64,000 bases of DNA from Pseudomonas sp. QS1027 (GTDB lineage: Bacteria; Pseudomonadota; Gammaproteobacteria; Pseudomonadales; Pseudomonadaceae), in contig NZ_PHSU01000011.1 in NCBI RefSeq assembly GCF_002814235.1, positions 1 through 64,000 on the forward strand, read 5' to 3'. The notes below the pieces were generated by a model. That model worked only from the letters and a program-made list of their open reading frames with translations. It searched no databases and was not told the origin of the DNA. Each line of letters starts with the position of its first letter. The stretch's first letter is position 1. Shown piece after piece: positions 31,151-39,248 of this stretch. The position numbers and the translations under genes were made by a program.

Positions 31151-31174
31151 ACGGATGGCCCGAGGGAATAATTA
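31151..31174 (-). promoter_or_regulatory. PvdS-dependent promoter box upstream of pvdG
   Basis: On the minus strand the sequence is TAATT-N16-CGT, with TTCCC just after the -35-like part as in many iron-starvation boxes. It lies about 90 bases before the pvdG ATG and is the only such box for pvdG-pvdL. The one mismatch to TAAAT is shared with the box before the mbtH-like gene. Confidence 0.82.
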
Positions 31175-31260
31175 GTCCCGGTCGCCCTCTGCAATAGCGG
31201 TGACAGAGCACAGTGCACAGGCAGGTATCAAGAGGCACACAAAATGATTAGTTATTTTTC

Positions 31261-31293
31261 TCATTTGACAATCATTATCATTCAACCTACTTT
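31261..31293 (+). promoter_or_regulatory. pvdS promoter with overlapping Fur boxes
   Basis: TTGACA (31265-31270) and TACTTT (31288-31293) with a 17-base spacer make a sigma-70-type promoter pointing at pvdS. Two overlapping 19-base windows (31261-31279 and 31267-31285) each match the Fur consensus at 13 of 19 positions, so iron-loaded Fur would cover the -35 element and spacer. This is the expected iron switch for pyoverdine. Confidence 0.8.
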
Positions 31294-31360
31294 TATGTCC
31301 GCCACGCCGGGCACTGCTCACGGTTTTGTCCCGCTACCTACTCGTTACAAGGTGATTTCC

Positions 31361-31909
31361 ATGATGGAACATGTATCCACAAGCAAGTGTGATTCACCGC
31401 TGCTGCAGGCCTTTGTCGACAACCGTCTGATACTGGTCAAGATTGCCGCGCGCATCACCGGCTGCCGCTCTCGCGCCGAGGACGTGGTGCAAGACGCCTT
31501 TTTCCGCCTGCAGTCGGCACCGCAGATCACGTCCTCGTTCAAGGCCCAGTTGAGCTACCTGTTCCAGATCGTGCGCAACCTGGCCATCGACCACTACCGC
31601 AAGCAGGCGCTGGAGTTGAGATATTCCGGACCGGAAGAGGAAGGCTTGAACGTGGTGATCCAGGGGGCGTCGCCGGAAAACTCGCACATCAATTTCCGCG
31701 CGCTGGAAAATATCGCCGATGCCCTCGGCGAGTTGCCGCAGCGCACCCGCTATGCGTTCGAGATGTACCGGCTGCACGGCGTGCCGCAGAAGGACATCGC
31801 CAAGGAGTTGGGGGTTTCACCGACACTGGTAAACTTCATGATTCGCGATGCCCTGGTGCATTGCCGCAAGGTCTCGGGAACCCGCGGCAACAACCTGGCA
31901 GGACGTTGA
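31361..31909 (+). CDS. pvdS: Extracytoplasmic-function sigma factor PvdS
   Basis: PvdS is the iron-starvation sigma factor that directs RNA polymerase to pyoverdine promoters. The 182-residue product has region 2 (ITGCRSRAEDVVQDAFFRLQSAP, LSYLFQIVRNLAIDHYRKQ) and region 4 with its helix-turn-helix (LHGVPQKDIAKELGVSPTLVNFMI). I choose ATG 31361, preceded by AAGGTGAT; a second ATG directly follows. The frame upstream to 31244 runs through the Fur box and promoter and cannot be coding. It is divergent from pvdG. Targets visible in this window are the boxes before pvdG, pvdH and the mbtH-like gene. In known systems PvdS is also held by the anti-sigma FpvR, not encoded here. Confidence 0.97.
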   Translation: MMEHVSTSKCDSPLLQAFVDNRLILVKIAARITGCRSRAEDVVQDAFFRLQSAPQITSSFKAQLSYLFQIVRNLAIDHYRKQALELRYSGPEEEGLNVVIQGASPENSHINFRALENIADALGELPQRTRYAFEMYRLHGVPQKDIAKELGVSPTLVNFMIRDALVHCRKVSGTRGNNLAGR

Positions 31910-31916
31910 GCAGGGG

Positions 31917-32732
31917 CTACTCGCCCGCCACCGCGGCGGCCACCGGCATCACCGTGATGCGATAAGGCTGGAAGATTTTCAACAACTCACCGCTGTCATG
32001 CAGGCGCTGCAACAGCTTGCCGAACGCCTCGCCACTGATGGGCGCCTGCGGGCGCAGGATCGCGTAGTGGTGATAGATCTGGTCGACCCGCTCGGAGATC
32101 AGCAGCTCCTTGGCCACATCCGGGTTGCGGATCAGGTAATCGGACAGGTAGGAACGGGTCACCAGGGCGATATCGGCCCGCCCGCGCAACACCATCAGCA
32201 GGTTGGCGTCATGGGAGTAGGTCAGGGTGGCGTTGTAGGTGTCGGCGAGGAACTTGGGATCGGCGTTGAAACTGGCGAACTCGTAGTGGTAACCGCTGAA
32301 CAGGGCCAGGCGCTTGCCCTTGAGGTCGGCAAAGTAGCTTTCGTCGCGACCCGGCTCACGCTGGGCGACAAACACTTCGGCGTCCTCCAACCCCATGTCG
32401 ACCGCTGTATGCGGAATATCCTTCCAGCCCCAGGCCGGGTTCTCGAAGATCGCCATGTCGGTCCGCCCCTGCTGCAGGTCACCGAAACGACGCGGAATCG
32501 AGGTCGGCACCAGGGTGAACTGGTAGTCGCTCTGCAGCTTGTTCAAGGCCTCCGCCAACTGCGGCAACAGGCCGGTATCGGCGCCCTGCTCGGGTCGGAT
32601 GGTATACGGCGGGAAATGCGCGGCGCCGATCCGAACCACTTGGGCCGCCGAAACCGGCAAGACCACCAACGCCGAAAGCGCCAACACCAGAATCCGGGAA
32701 ATCGTGCGCACAGGCAGGACGTTCAAAGGCAC
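31917..32732 (-). CDS. Periplasmic substrate-binding protein, SBP_bac_3 family
   Basis: This 271-residue protein has a signal peptide (cleavage near VSAAQVV) and the type 3 extracellular solute-binding fold: an opening strand VRIGAAHFPPYTIRPEQG, then GLLPQLAEAL, DMAIFENPAWGW and a hinge-region LKGKRLALFSGYHYEF. The family binds amino acids or similar small ligands. No transporter permease or ATPase is adjacent, so it may serve a distant transporter or act as a sensor; the ligand cannot be told. The start is a GTG at 32732 with GAGG 4 bases upstream; TTG 32726 with better spacing is possible. It ends 8 bases from pvdS, convergent, with no clear terminator between. Confidence 0.75.
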   Translation of the reverse strand: MPLNVLPVRTISRILVLALSALVVLPVSAAQVVRIGAAHFPPYTIRPEQGADTGLLPQLAEALNKLQSDYQFTLVPTSIPRRFGDLQQGRTDMAIFENPAWGWKDIPHTAVDMGLEDAEVFVAQREPGRDESYFADLKGKRLALFSGYHYEFASFNADPKFLADTYNATLTYSHDANLLMVLRGRADIALVTRSYLSDYLIRNPDVAKELLISERVDQIYHHYAILRPQAPISGEAFGKLLQRLHDSGELLKIFQPYRITVMPVAAAVAGE

Positions 32733-32824
32733 ACACCTCAGGAAAAAAATCGTTGCATCAAACTAGGCGGTTTTCCCAACTTAGACAACTTTCCGCCGGT
32801 TAATTAATGACTTGCGCCACAACT

Positions 32825-33448
32825 TCACTGGTCTTTGAGAATCAACAGCAAAGCCTCTTCGGCCAACTGATCCAGCGTCAGGCTACCCTGGGGTCGAAAC
32901 CAGGTGGTGGTCCAGGACAAGGCACCGGTCAGGAAGCGCCGAGTGATGAACACGTCGCCCCGGATATAGCCGGCATCGCGGGCTTCACCCAGCACCTGGA
33001 GCCAGATCTGCTCGTACAGATCACGCAACGCCAGGACCTTGGCCTGCCCTTGCTCGGACAATGAACGCCATTCGTAGACCAGCACCGCCATGGCTTCACC
33101 GGTGCCACCCATGATCGACTGCAACTCACAGCGGATCAGCGCCAGCACCCGTTCACGCAGGCTGCCGGCTTCGGCCAGCGACGCACGCATCAGGGCGGTG
33201 TTGTAAACGATAGTCTCCTCCATCACCGCGCGCAGGATTTCGTCCTTGCTTTTGAAGTGATGGAACAGGCTGCCGGACTGGATGCCGATGGCACTGGCCA
33301 GGTCGCGCACCGTGGTGCGGTCGAAACCCTGGCTGCGAAACAGGTGCGCCGCGGTCTGCAGCAATTTGCCGCGGGCGCTGTCCGGGTCGGTCAATTGTCC
33401 GGCGCTGACCAGTTCGCGCATGACACGCTGGGCTTGTTGCTCGTTCAC
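32825..33448 (-). CDS. atuR: TetR-family repressor of the terpene (atu) operon, AtuR-like
   Basis: The 207-residue protein has a TetR N-terminal helix-turn-helix (ARGKLLQTAAHLFRSQGFDRT, then IGIQSGSLFHHFKSKDEIL) and an all-helical ligand-binding C-terminal half. The GTG at 33448 is preceded by GAGGA at good spacing; the frame upstream to 33691 crosses the operator and the next gene's start, so it is not coding. It is divergent from atuA with two inverted copies of a 16-base operator between, as in P. aeruginosa, where AtuR represses atuA and binds two inverted repeats in this gap. The inducer is probably a CoA thioester of the pathway (inference). Confidence 0.85.
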   Translation of the reverse strand: MNEQQAQRVMRELVSAGQLTDPDSARGKLLQTAAHLFRSQGFDRTTVRDLASAIGIQSGSLFHHFKSKDEILRAVMEETIVYNTALMRASLAEAGSLRERVLALIRCELQSIMGGTGEAMAVLVYEWRSLSEQGQAKVLALRDLYEQIWLQVLGEARDAGYIRGDVFITRRFLTGALSWTTTWFRPQGSLTLDQLAEEALLLILKDQ

Positions 33449-33531
33449 GGCATTTTCCTCATGACCCTGCTGCCTATCAGCCCCGCCCACGCAGGAGAGA
33501 GGTTGCGCGCAATTTAAGCCTACAAGGACAG

Positions 33532-33590
33532 CCAAGCAAGCGCTTGGGGCGAACGGATCAACGGGATTTACAAACCAAGCGCTTGCTTGG
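33532..33590. promoter_or_regulatory. Mirrored double operator between atuR and atuA
   Basis: CCAAGCAAGCGCTTGG at 33532-33547 and its exact reverse complement at 33575-33590 flank a 27-base spacer. Each arm contains the 10-base palindrome CAAGCGCTTG (33537-33546 and 33576-33585). This is the expected site for a TetR dimer pair controlling both directions. Confidence 0.85.
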
Positions 33591-33624
33591 TAGTCTCGCC
33601 CGACGACTTTCGCAGGAGGCTCTG

Positions 33625-35409
33625 ATGAAGGCAAGGATTCGTGTCGGTTGCGCCAGTGCGTTCTGGGGCGACACCAGTAGCGCGGCGGCACAGTTGGTCG
33701 AAGGCGGGCGCCTGGACTACCTGGTGTTCGACTATCTGGCGGAAGTGACCCTGTCGATCATGGCCGGGGCACGGATGAAAGACCCCGGCGCCGGTTATGC
33801 AACGGACTTCGTCGATGTCCTGCGACCCTTGCTCGGCGAGATCGCCCGGCAGAAAATCCGCGTGGTCAGCAATGCCGGCGGGGTCAATCCCCAGGCCTGC
33901 GCCGCAGCCCTGCAAGCGGCCTGCAACGCCGCCGGAGTGCCGTTGAAGATTGCCGTGCTGCTGGGCGACGACCTGCAGCCGCAATTTCAGCAGTTGGCCG
34001 CGAGGGGCATCCGGGAAATGTTCAACGGCGCGGCGCTGCCCGCGCACTGTGTGTCGACCAATGCCTATCTCGGTGCCCCGGGCATTGTCCGGGCGCTGGC
34101 CCTGGGCGCGGACGTGGTGATCACCGGGCGGGTGGTCGACAGCGCGCTGGTCAGCGCGGCGCTGGTGCATGAGTTCGGCTGGTCCTGGCAGGACTACGAC
34201 AAACTGGCCCAGGCCGCCCTCGCCGGGCATATCATCGAGTGCGGCGCCCAGTGCACCGGCGGCAACTTCACCGACTGGCGCGAGGTCCCGGACTACGAGC
34301 ACATCGGCTTTCCCATTGTCGAAGTCAGTGCCGACAGCCACTTCATCGTCAGCAAGCCCGAAGGCTCAGGCGGCCTGGTGACGCCGCTGACCGTGGGCGA
34401 GCAGTTGCTCTACGAAATCGGCGATCCCAGGGCCTATCTGCTGCCGGACGTCATTTGCGATTTCACCCGGGTCCGGCTGGTACAGCAGGCCGCCAACAGG
34501 GTCAGTGTCAGCGGCGCCAGGGGTTCGGCACCGACCGTGCAGTACAAGGTCTGCGCCACCTATCCCGACGGTTTTCGCTGCACCGCCAGTTGCCTGATGG
34601 CCGGGATCGACGCCGTGGCCAAGGCCCGCCGGGTCAGCCAGGCGATCCTCGACAAGACCACGGAAATGCTCCGCGCCCGTGGCTGGCCGCCCTACAGCGA
34701 AGTCAGCGGCGAACTGCTCGGCAGCGAAGCCACCTACGGTCCCCACGGCCGCCGCCAGGACAGCCGCGAAGTGGTGATCAAGCTGGCGGTGCGTCATCCC
34801 GAGCGCCAGGCCCTGCTGCTGTTTTCCCGGGAGATCGCCCAGGCCGCCACCGGCATGGCCCCGGGGCTGACCGGGATCCTCGGCGGACGGCCCACGGTAT
34901 CCCCGCTGATCCGCCTGTTTTCCTTTCTGATCGATAAAAATGCCTGCACGTTGAGCGTACATCTCGACGGGCAGGTGCATGCCGTCGCCCTGCCCGCCCC
35001 GAGTGCCCTGCAAGCCGTTGCCGAAGACCTGCAACCGCCCAGGCCGCAGGGCCGCGCCGAGGCCAATGTGCCCCTGGTGAAACTGGCGGTGGCGCGCTCC
35101 GGCGACAAGGGCAATCACAGCAATATCGGGGTCATGGCGCGGCACCCCGAATACCTGCCGTGGATCGCCGAGGCGTTGACGCCGGCGGTGGTGGTGGACT
35201 GGATGGGGCATGTCCTCGACCCGCTTCATGGCCGTGTCGAACGCTGGTACCTGCCCGGCAGCCACAGCCTGAACTTCCTGCTGGAAAACGCCCTCGGCGG
35301 CGGCGGTATCGCCAGCTTGCGCATCGATCCCCAGGGCAAGGCCTTCGCCCAGCAACTGCTGGAAATCCAGATTCCCGTGCCACAACAGATTGCCGATCAA
35401 CTGGCTTGA
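33625..35409 (+). CDS. atuA: Acyclic terpene utilisation protein AtuA (DUF1446 family)
   Basis: AtuA is needed for growth on citronellol and geraniol in P. aeruginosa and P. citronellolis, but its reaction is not known. This 594-residue protein has the DUF1446 domain (about 1-450; GCASAFWGDTSSAA, LDYLVFDYLAEVTLSIMA, NAGGVNP, GADVVITGRVVDSAL, CTGGNFTDW) and a C-terminal ferredoxin-like AtuA domain (about 475-590; VPLVKLAVARSGDKGNHSNIGV). The ATG at 33625 has a CAGGAGG site; the frame upstream includes the operator. It opens the operon, with atuC beginning 56 bases downstream. Confidence 0.92.
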   Translation: MKARIRVGCASAFWGDTSSAAAQLVEGGRLDYLVFDYLAEVTLSIMAGARMKDPGAGYATDFVDVLRPLLGEIARQKIRVVSNAGGVNPQACAAALQAACNAAGVPLKIAVLLGDDLQPQFQQLAARGIREMFNGAALPAHCVSTNAYLGAPGIVRALALGADVVITGRVVDSALVSAALVHEFGWSWQDYDKLAQAALAGHIIECGAQCTGGNFTDWREVPDYEHIGFPIVEVSADSHFIVSKPEGSGGLVTPLTVGEQLLYEIGDPRAYLLPDVICDFTRVRLVQQAANRVSVSGARGSAPTVQYKVCATYPDGFRCTASCLMAGIDAVAKARRVSQAILDKTTEMLRARGWPPYSEVSGELLGSEATYGPHGRRQDSREVVIKLAVRHPERQALLLFSREIAQAATGMAPGLTGILGGRPTVSPLIRLFSFLIDKNACTLSVHLDGQVHAVALPAPSALQAVAEDLQPPRPQGRAEANVPLVKLAVARSGDKGNHSNIGVMARHPEYLPWIAEALTPAVVVDWMGHVLDPLHGRVERWYLPGSHSLNFLLENALGGGGIASLRIDPQGKAFAQQLLEIQIPVPQQIADQLA

Positions 35410-35464
35410 GGGCTGTCACCGTGACCTGTGCATCCATCTTCGATCAAGCGCCAAGGAGATCCCC

Positions 35465-37081
35465 ATGCCCGTGATCGAATCCCGGCTCGATGGCCTTGGC
35501 GAGGATTTCGCCCGTCATCGCCTGGCCATGCTCGCCGGCCTTGAGCAGATCCGCCAACTGGAACAGAACCTGCTGGACAAGGCCGAAAGCGCCCGGGAGA
35601 AATTCGCCAGCCGGGGTCAGTTGCTGCCCCGGGAACGGCTGAACCTGCTGCTGGACCCCGGCGCGCCGTTTCTCGAACTGGCCAGCCTGGCCGGCTACAA
35701 GCTGCACGATGACAAGGACGGCAGCCTCGCCGGCGGCGGCCTGATTGCCGGTATCGGCCATGTCTGCGGCGTGCGCGTGCTGGTGGTGGTCAACAACAGC
35801 GCGATCAAGGGCGGGACCATTTCCCCCAGCGGTCTGAAAAAGACCTTGCGCCTGCAACAGATCGCCCTGGAAAACCGATTGCCGGTGATCACCCTGGCCG
35901 AGAGCGGCGGGGCCAACCTCAACTATGCGGCGGAGATTTTCGTCGAAGGCGCGCGCAGTTTCGCCAATCAGGCGCGGATGTCGGCGATGGGCCTGCCGCA
36001 GATCACCGTGGTCCACGGCTCGGCGACGGCGGGCGGCGCCTATCAACCGGGACTCTCGGATTACGTCGTGGTGGTGCGCGGCAAGGCCCGCTTGTTCCTC
36101 GCCGGCCCCCCACTGCTCAAGGCGGCCACCGGTGAAGTGGCGACCGACGAGGAACTCGGCGGCGCGCAAATGCATGCCCAGGTGGCCGGTACCGCCGAGT
36201 ACCTGGCGGAAAACGATGCCGACGGCGTGCGCATCGCCCGGGAAATCATCGCCCAACTGCCCTGGAACGACCGACTGCCGATCACACCCACGCGAACCTG
36301 GGCCGAACCGCTCTACCCCATCGACGAGTTGCTCGGACTGATCCCCGACGACCCGAAAAAACCCTATGACGTGCGCGAGATCGTCGCCCGCCTGGCCGAC
36401 GGCTCGAACTTCCTCGAGTTCAAGGCCGAGTTCGACACCCGGACAATCTGCGGCCATCTGCAGATCCAGGGCCGTCCCTGCGGCCTGATCGGCAACAACG
36501 GCCCGATCACGCCCAAGGGCGCGAGCAAGGCGGCGCAGTTTATCCAGCTCTGCGACCAGAGCCGCACGCCCCTGGTGTTCCTGCATAACACCACCGGTTT
36601 CATGGTCGGCAGCGAAGCCGAGCAACAGGGGGTGATCAAGCACGGGGCGAAGATGATCCAGGCGGTGGCCAATGCCCGGGTGCCGAAACTGACCCTGGTG
36701 GTCGGCGGCTCCTATGGCGCCGGCAACTACGCCATGTGCGGCCGTGGCCTGGACCCGCGCTTTATCTTCGCCTGGCCCGGCAGCCGTACCGCGGTGATGG
36801 GCGGCGCCCAGGCCGGCAAGGTGCTGCGCATCGTCACCGAGGCGCGGCAGCTCAAGGACGGCCTGGTACCCGACACGAAGATGCTCGACGGCCTGGAGCA
36901 GATCACCGCGCAGAAGCTCGACAGCCAGTCCACCGCGCTCTACGGCACGGCCAACCTGTGGGACGACGGCCTGATCGATCCCCGGGACAGTCGCACGCTG
37001 CTGGGATATTTGCTGGATATCTGCCACGAAGCCGAGGTTCGTCAGCTACAACCCAATAGCTTTGGCGTGGCGCGGTTCTGA
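35465..37081 (+). CDS. atuC: Geranyl-CoA carboxylase beta (carboxyltransferase) subunit AtuC
   Basis: AtuC transfers CO2 from biotin on AtuF to the gamma-methyl group of geranyl-CoA. This 538-residue protein is an acyl-CoA carboxyltransferase with N-terminal and C-terminal crotonase-like halves: RGQLLPRERLNLLLDPG, the oxyanion loop SGGANL and GSATAGGAYQPG in the first, and NNGPITPKGASKAAQFI, NTTGFMVGSEAEQ and GGSYGAGNYAMCGRG in the second. ATG 35465 follows AAGGAGAT; the frame upstream overlaps atuA and has no ribosome site. A methylcrotonyl-CoA carboxylase subunit (LiuB) is the alternative, but the neighbours atuA and atuD favour AtuC. Confidence 0.88.
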   Translation: MPVIESRLDGLGEDFARHRLAMLAGLEQIRQLEQNLLDKAESAREKFASRGQLLPRERLNLLLDPGAPFLELASLAGYKLHDDKDGSLAGGGLIAGIGHVCGVRVLVVVNNSAIKGGTISPSGLKKTLRLQQIALENRLPVITLAESGGANLNYAAEIFVEGARSFANQARMSAMGLPQITVVHGSATAGGAYQPGLSDYVVVVRGKARLFLAGPPLLKAATGEVATDEELGGAQMHAQVAGTAEYLAENDADGVRIAREIIAQLPWNDRLPITPTRTWAEPLYPIDELLGLIPDDPKKPYDVREIVARLADGSNFLEFKAEFDTRTICGHLQIQGRPCGLIGNNGPITPKGASKAAQFIQLCDQSRTPLVFLHNTTGFMVGSEAEQQGVIKHGAKMIQAVANARVPKLTLVVGGSYGAGNYAMCGRGLDPRFIFAWPGSRTAVMGGAQAGKVLRIVTEARQLKDGLVPDTKMLDGLEQITAQKLDSQSTALYGTANLWDDGLIDPRDSRTLLGYLLDICHEAEVRQLQPNSFGVARF

Positions 37082-37105
37082 TCAACGATCACGGAGAACA
37101 AGGAA

Positions 37106-38263
37106 ATGATCTTCACCCCGGAACATGAAGCCCTGCGGCGCACCGTGCGGCAGTTCGTCGAGCGCGACATCAATCCCCATGTCGACGAATGGGAGAAAGC
37201 CGGACGCTTTCCCATCCATGAAATTTTCCGCACGGCCGGTGAGCTGGGTCTGCTCGGTATCTCCAAGCCGGAGTCCTTCGGCGGCCTGGGCCTGGACTAC
37301 AGCTATTCCATCGTCGCCGCCGAAGAGTTCGGCACCATCCAGTGCGGCGGGATTCCCATGTCCATCGGCGTGCAGACCGATATGTGCACCCCGGCCCTGG
37401 CGCGCTTCGGTTCCGATGAACTGCGCGAGCAGTTCCTGCGTCCGGCGATCCGTGGTGAACAGGTCGGTTGTATCGGTGTGTCCGAGGTCGGTGCCGGCTC
37501 GGATGTCGCCGGGCTCAAGACCCGGGCGCGCCAGGACGGCGATGATTATGTGATCGACGGCAGCAAGATGTGGATCACCAATTCGCCTTGCGCCGACTTC
37601 ATGTGCCTGCTGGCCAATACCTCGGACGACAAGCCGCACCTGAACAAGTCGTTGATCATGGTGCCGATGGACAGCCCCGGGATCAGCCTGAGCCCGAACC
37701 TGGACAAGCTCGGCATGCGCAGCTCGGAAACCGCCCAGGTGTTTTTCGACAATGTGCGGGTGCCCCAGCGCAACCGCATCGGCCAGGAAGGCGCGGGCTT
37801 CATGATGCAGATGTTGCAGTTCCAGGAGGAACGGCTGTTCGGCGCGGCGAACATGATCAAGGGGCTGGAGTCCTGCATCGACAGCACCCTGGCCTACTGC
37901 AAGGAGCGCCAGACCTTCGGTACGCCGCTGATCGACAACCAGGTGATCCACTTTCGCCTGGCGGAGCTGTCGACCGAGATCGAAGCCCTGCGGGCGCTGG
38001 TCTACCAGGCCACCGAGCAGTACATCAACGGACAGGACGTGACGCGGTTGGCCTCCATGGCCAAGCTCAAGGCCGGCCGCCTCGGGCGTGAGGTCAGCGA
38101 CAGTTGCCTGCAATATTGGGGCGGCATGGGCTTTATGTGGGACAACCCGGTGGCCCGGGCCTATCGCGATATGCGCCTGGTGTCGATTGGCGGCGGCGCC
38201 GACGAGATCATGCTGGGGATCATCTGCAAACTGATGGGCAGCCTGCCGGGGAAAAAGCGGTGA
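37106..38263 (+). CDS. atuD: Citronellyl-CoA dehydrogenase AtuD
   Basis: This 385-residue flavoprotein of the acyl-CoA dehydrogenase family should oxidise citronellyl-CoA to geranyl-CoA. Visible motifs are GCIGVSEVGAGSDVAGLKTRA (flavin and substrate loop), WITNSPCADF, the LDKLGMRSSETAQVFFDNVRVP middle-domain signature, and the C-terminal FAD-binding segment LQYWGGMGFMWDNPVARAYRDMRL. The start has AAGGA upstream, 24 bases after atuC. Its stop overlaps the GTG start of atuE (GTGA), so the two are probably translationally coupled. Confidence 0.88.
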   Translation: MIFTPEHEALRRTVRQFVERDINPHVDEWEKAGRFPIHEIFRTAGELGLLGISKPESFGGLGLDYSYSIVAAEEFGTIQCGGIPMSIGVQTDMCTPALARFGSDELREQFLRPAIRGEQVGCIGVSEVGAGSDVAGLKTRARQDGDDYVIDGSKMWITNSPCADFMCLLANTSDDKPHLNKSLIMVPMDSPGISLSPNLDKLGMRSSETAQVFFDNVRVPQRNRIGQEGAGFMMQMLQFQEERLFGAANMIKGLESCIDSTLAYCKERQTFGTPLIDNQVIHFRLAELSTEIEALRALVYQATEQYINGQDVTRLASMAKLKAGRLGREVSDSCLQYWGGMGFMWDNPVARAYRDMRLVSIGGGADEIMLGIICKLMGSLPGKKR

Positions 38264-39051
38264 GTGCCCTGCCGGTGTGCCAGACCTTGCGCCTGGCCTT
38301 GGCGGACGGTGTGCTGCGGATCACCCTGGCTCGCCCGGACAGCCGCAACGCGATGAACCGGCAAATGGTCGATGAACTGCGCGCGACCCTCGCCGCCGTA
38401 CGTTTTGATCACAGCATTCGCGTGCTGGTGCTGCGGGGAGACGGCGGGCATTTTTGTGCCGGTGGAGACCTTCAGGATATGGCCCGGGCGCGGGACGCTG
38501 GTGTCGAGGCCTGCCGCGATTTGAACCGGGCCTTCGGCGCCTTGCTGGAGGAAACCCAGAGCGCCTCGCCGGTGGTGATTGCCGTGCTGCAAGGGGCGGT
38601 GCTGGGCGGCGGTTTGGGATTGGCTTGTGTCAGCGATATCGCCATCGCCCAGAGCAGCGCCGGCTTCGGCTTGCCGGAAACCAGCCTGGGGGTGTTGCCG
38701 GCGCAGATTGCGCCGTTCGTGGTGCGGCGGGTCGGTTTGACCCAGGCGCGACGGTTGGCGTTGACCGCGGCGCGGTTTGATGGGAACGAGGCCGGGCGCC
38801 TGGGGCTGGTGCATTTTGTCGAGGCGGACGAGCAGGCCCTGGACGCACGCCTGGAGACAGTGATCGCCCAGGTGCTGCGCTGCGCACCGGGGGCTAACGC
38901 GCTGACCAAGGCTTTGTTGCTGGATGAGCAGCCGTTGGGGCCTCTGTTGGACCAGGCCGCCGAGTGGTTTGCGGCAGCGGTGACCGGGGAAGAAGGGGCC
39001 GAGGGGACATTGGCCTTTGTGCAGAAACGGGCACCCCGTTGGGTGCCCTGA
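38260..39051 (+). CDS. atuE: Isohexenylglutaconyl-CoA hydratase AtuE (enoyl-CoA hydratase family)
   Basis: AtuE hydrates isohexenylglutaconyl-CoA, the product of geranyl-CoA carboxylase. The 263-residue crotonase-fold protein shows RPDSRNAMNRQMVDEL, the oxyanion-hole segments GGHFCAGGDLQDM and GAVLGGGLGLACVSDIAIA, and the helix FGLPETSLGVLPAQIAPFVVRRVG. It starts with GTG 38260, overlapping atuD by four bases. The gap to atuF is about 200 bases and holds a long perfect REP doublet, so atuF expression may be set apart from the upstream genes. Confidence 0.87.
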   Translation: MSALPVCQTLRLALADGVLRITLARPDSRNAMNRQMVDELRATLAAVRFDHSIRVLVLRGDGGHFCAGGDLQDMARARDAGVEACRDLNRAFGALLEETQSASPVVIAVLQGAVLGGGLGLACVSDIAIAQSSAGFGLPETSLGVLPAQIAPFVVRRVGLTQARRLALTAARFDGNEAGRLGLVHFVEADEQALDARLETVIAQVLRCAPGANALTKALLLDEQPLGPLLDQAAEWFAAAVTGEEGAEGTLAFVQKRAPRWVP

Positions 39052-39066
39052 CCGTCCTTCAGACGG

Positions 39067-39207
39067 ATCGCCAGCAAGCCGGCTCCTACAGGTTGTGCGC
39101 TACCCCCAATTTTTTGTGGGCGATACACCACGCCATCGACGGACCGATCCTACGGTTTTTCTGGCAGACCTGATTGCACAACCTGTAGGAGCCGGCTTGC
39201 TGGCGAT
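39067..39207. repeat. Perfect 32-base inverted REP doublet between atuE and atuF
   Basis: The arm at 39067-39098 is the exact reverse complement of 39176-39207, and both contain the CCTGTAGGAGC/GCTCCTACAGG motif of Pseudomonas REP elements. The spacer is 77 bases. The two arms would pair into a long hairpin in the mRNA within the atu operon. Confidence 0.9.
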
Positions 39208-39248
39208 AGCGGCCTCACTGACAACCCATTCACCCGAGGATGAGCCCC

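Noticed and set aside
31244..31360. Upstream extension of the pvdS frame by 39 codons
   Set aside because: It crosses the Fur boxes and promoter, and the shorter start has a proper ribosome site and matches known PvdS proteins.
33449..33691. Upstream extension of the AtuR frame by 81 codons
   Set aside because: It would include the operator pair and the atuA start; the encoded residues have no TetR similarity.
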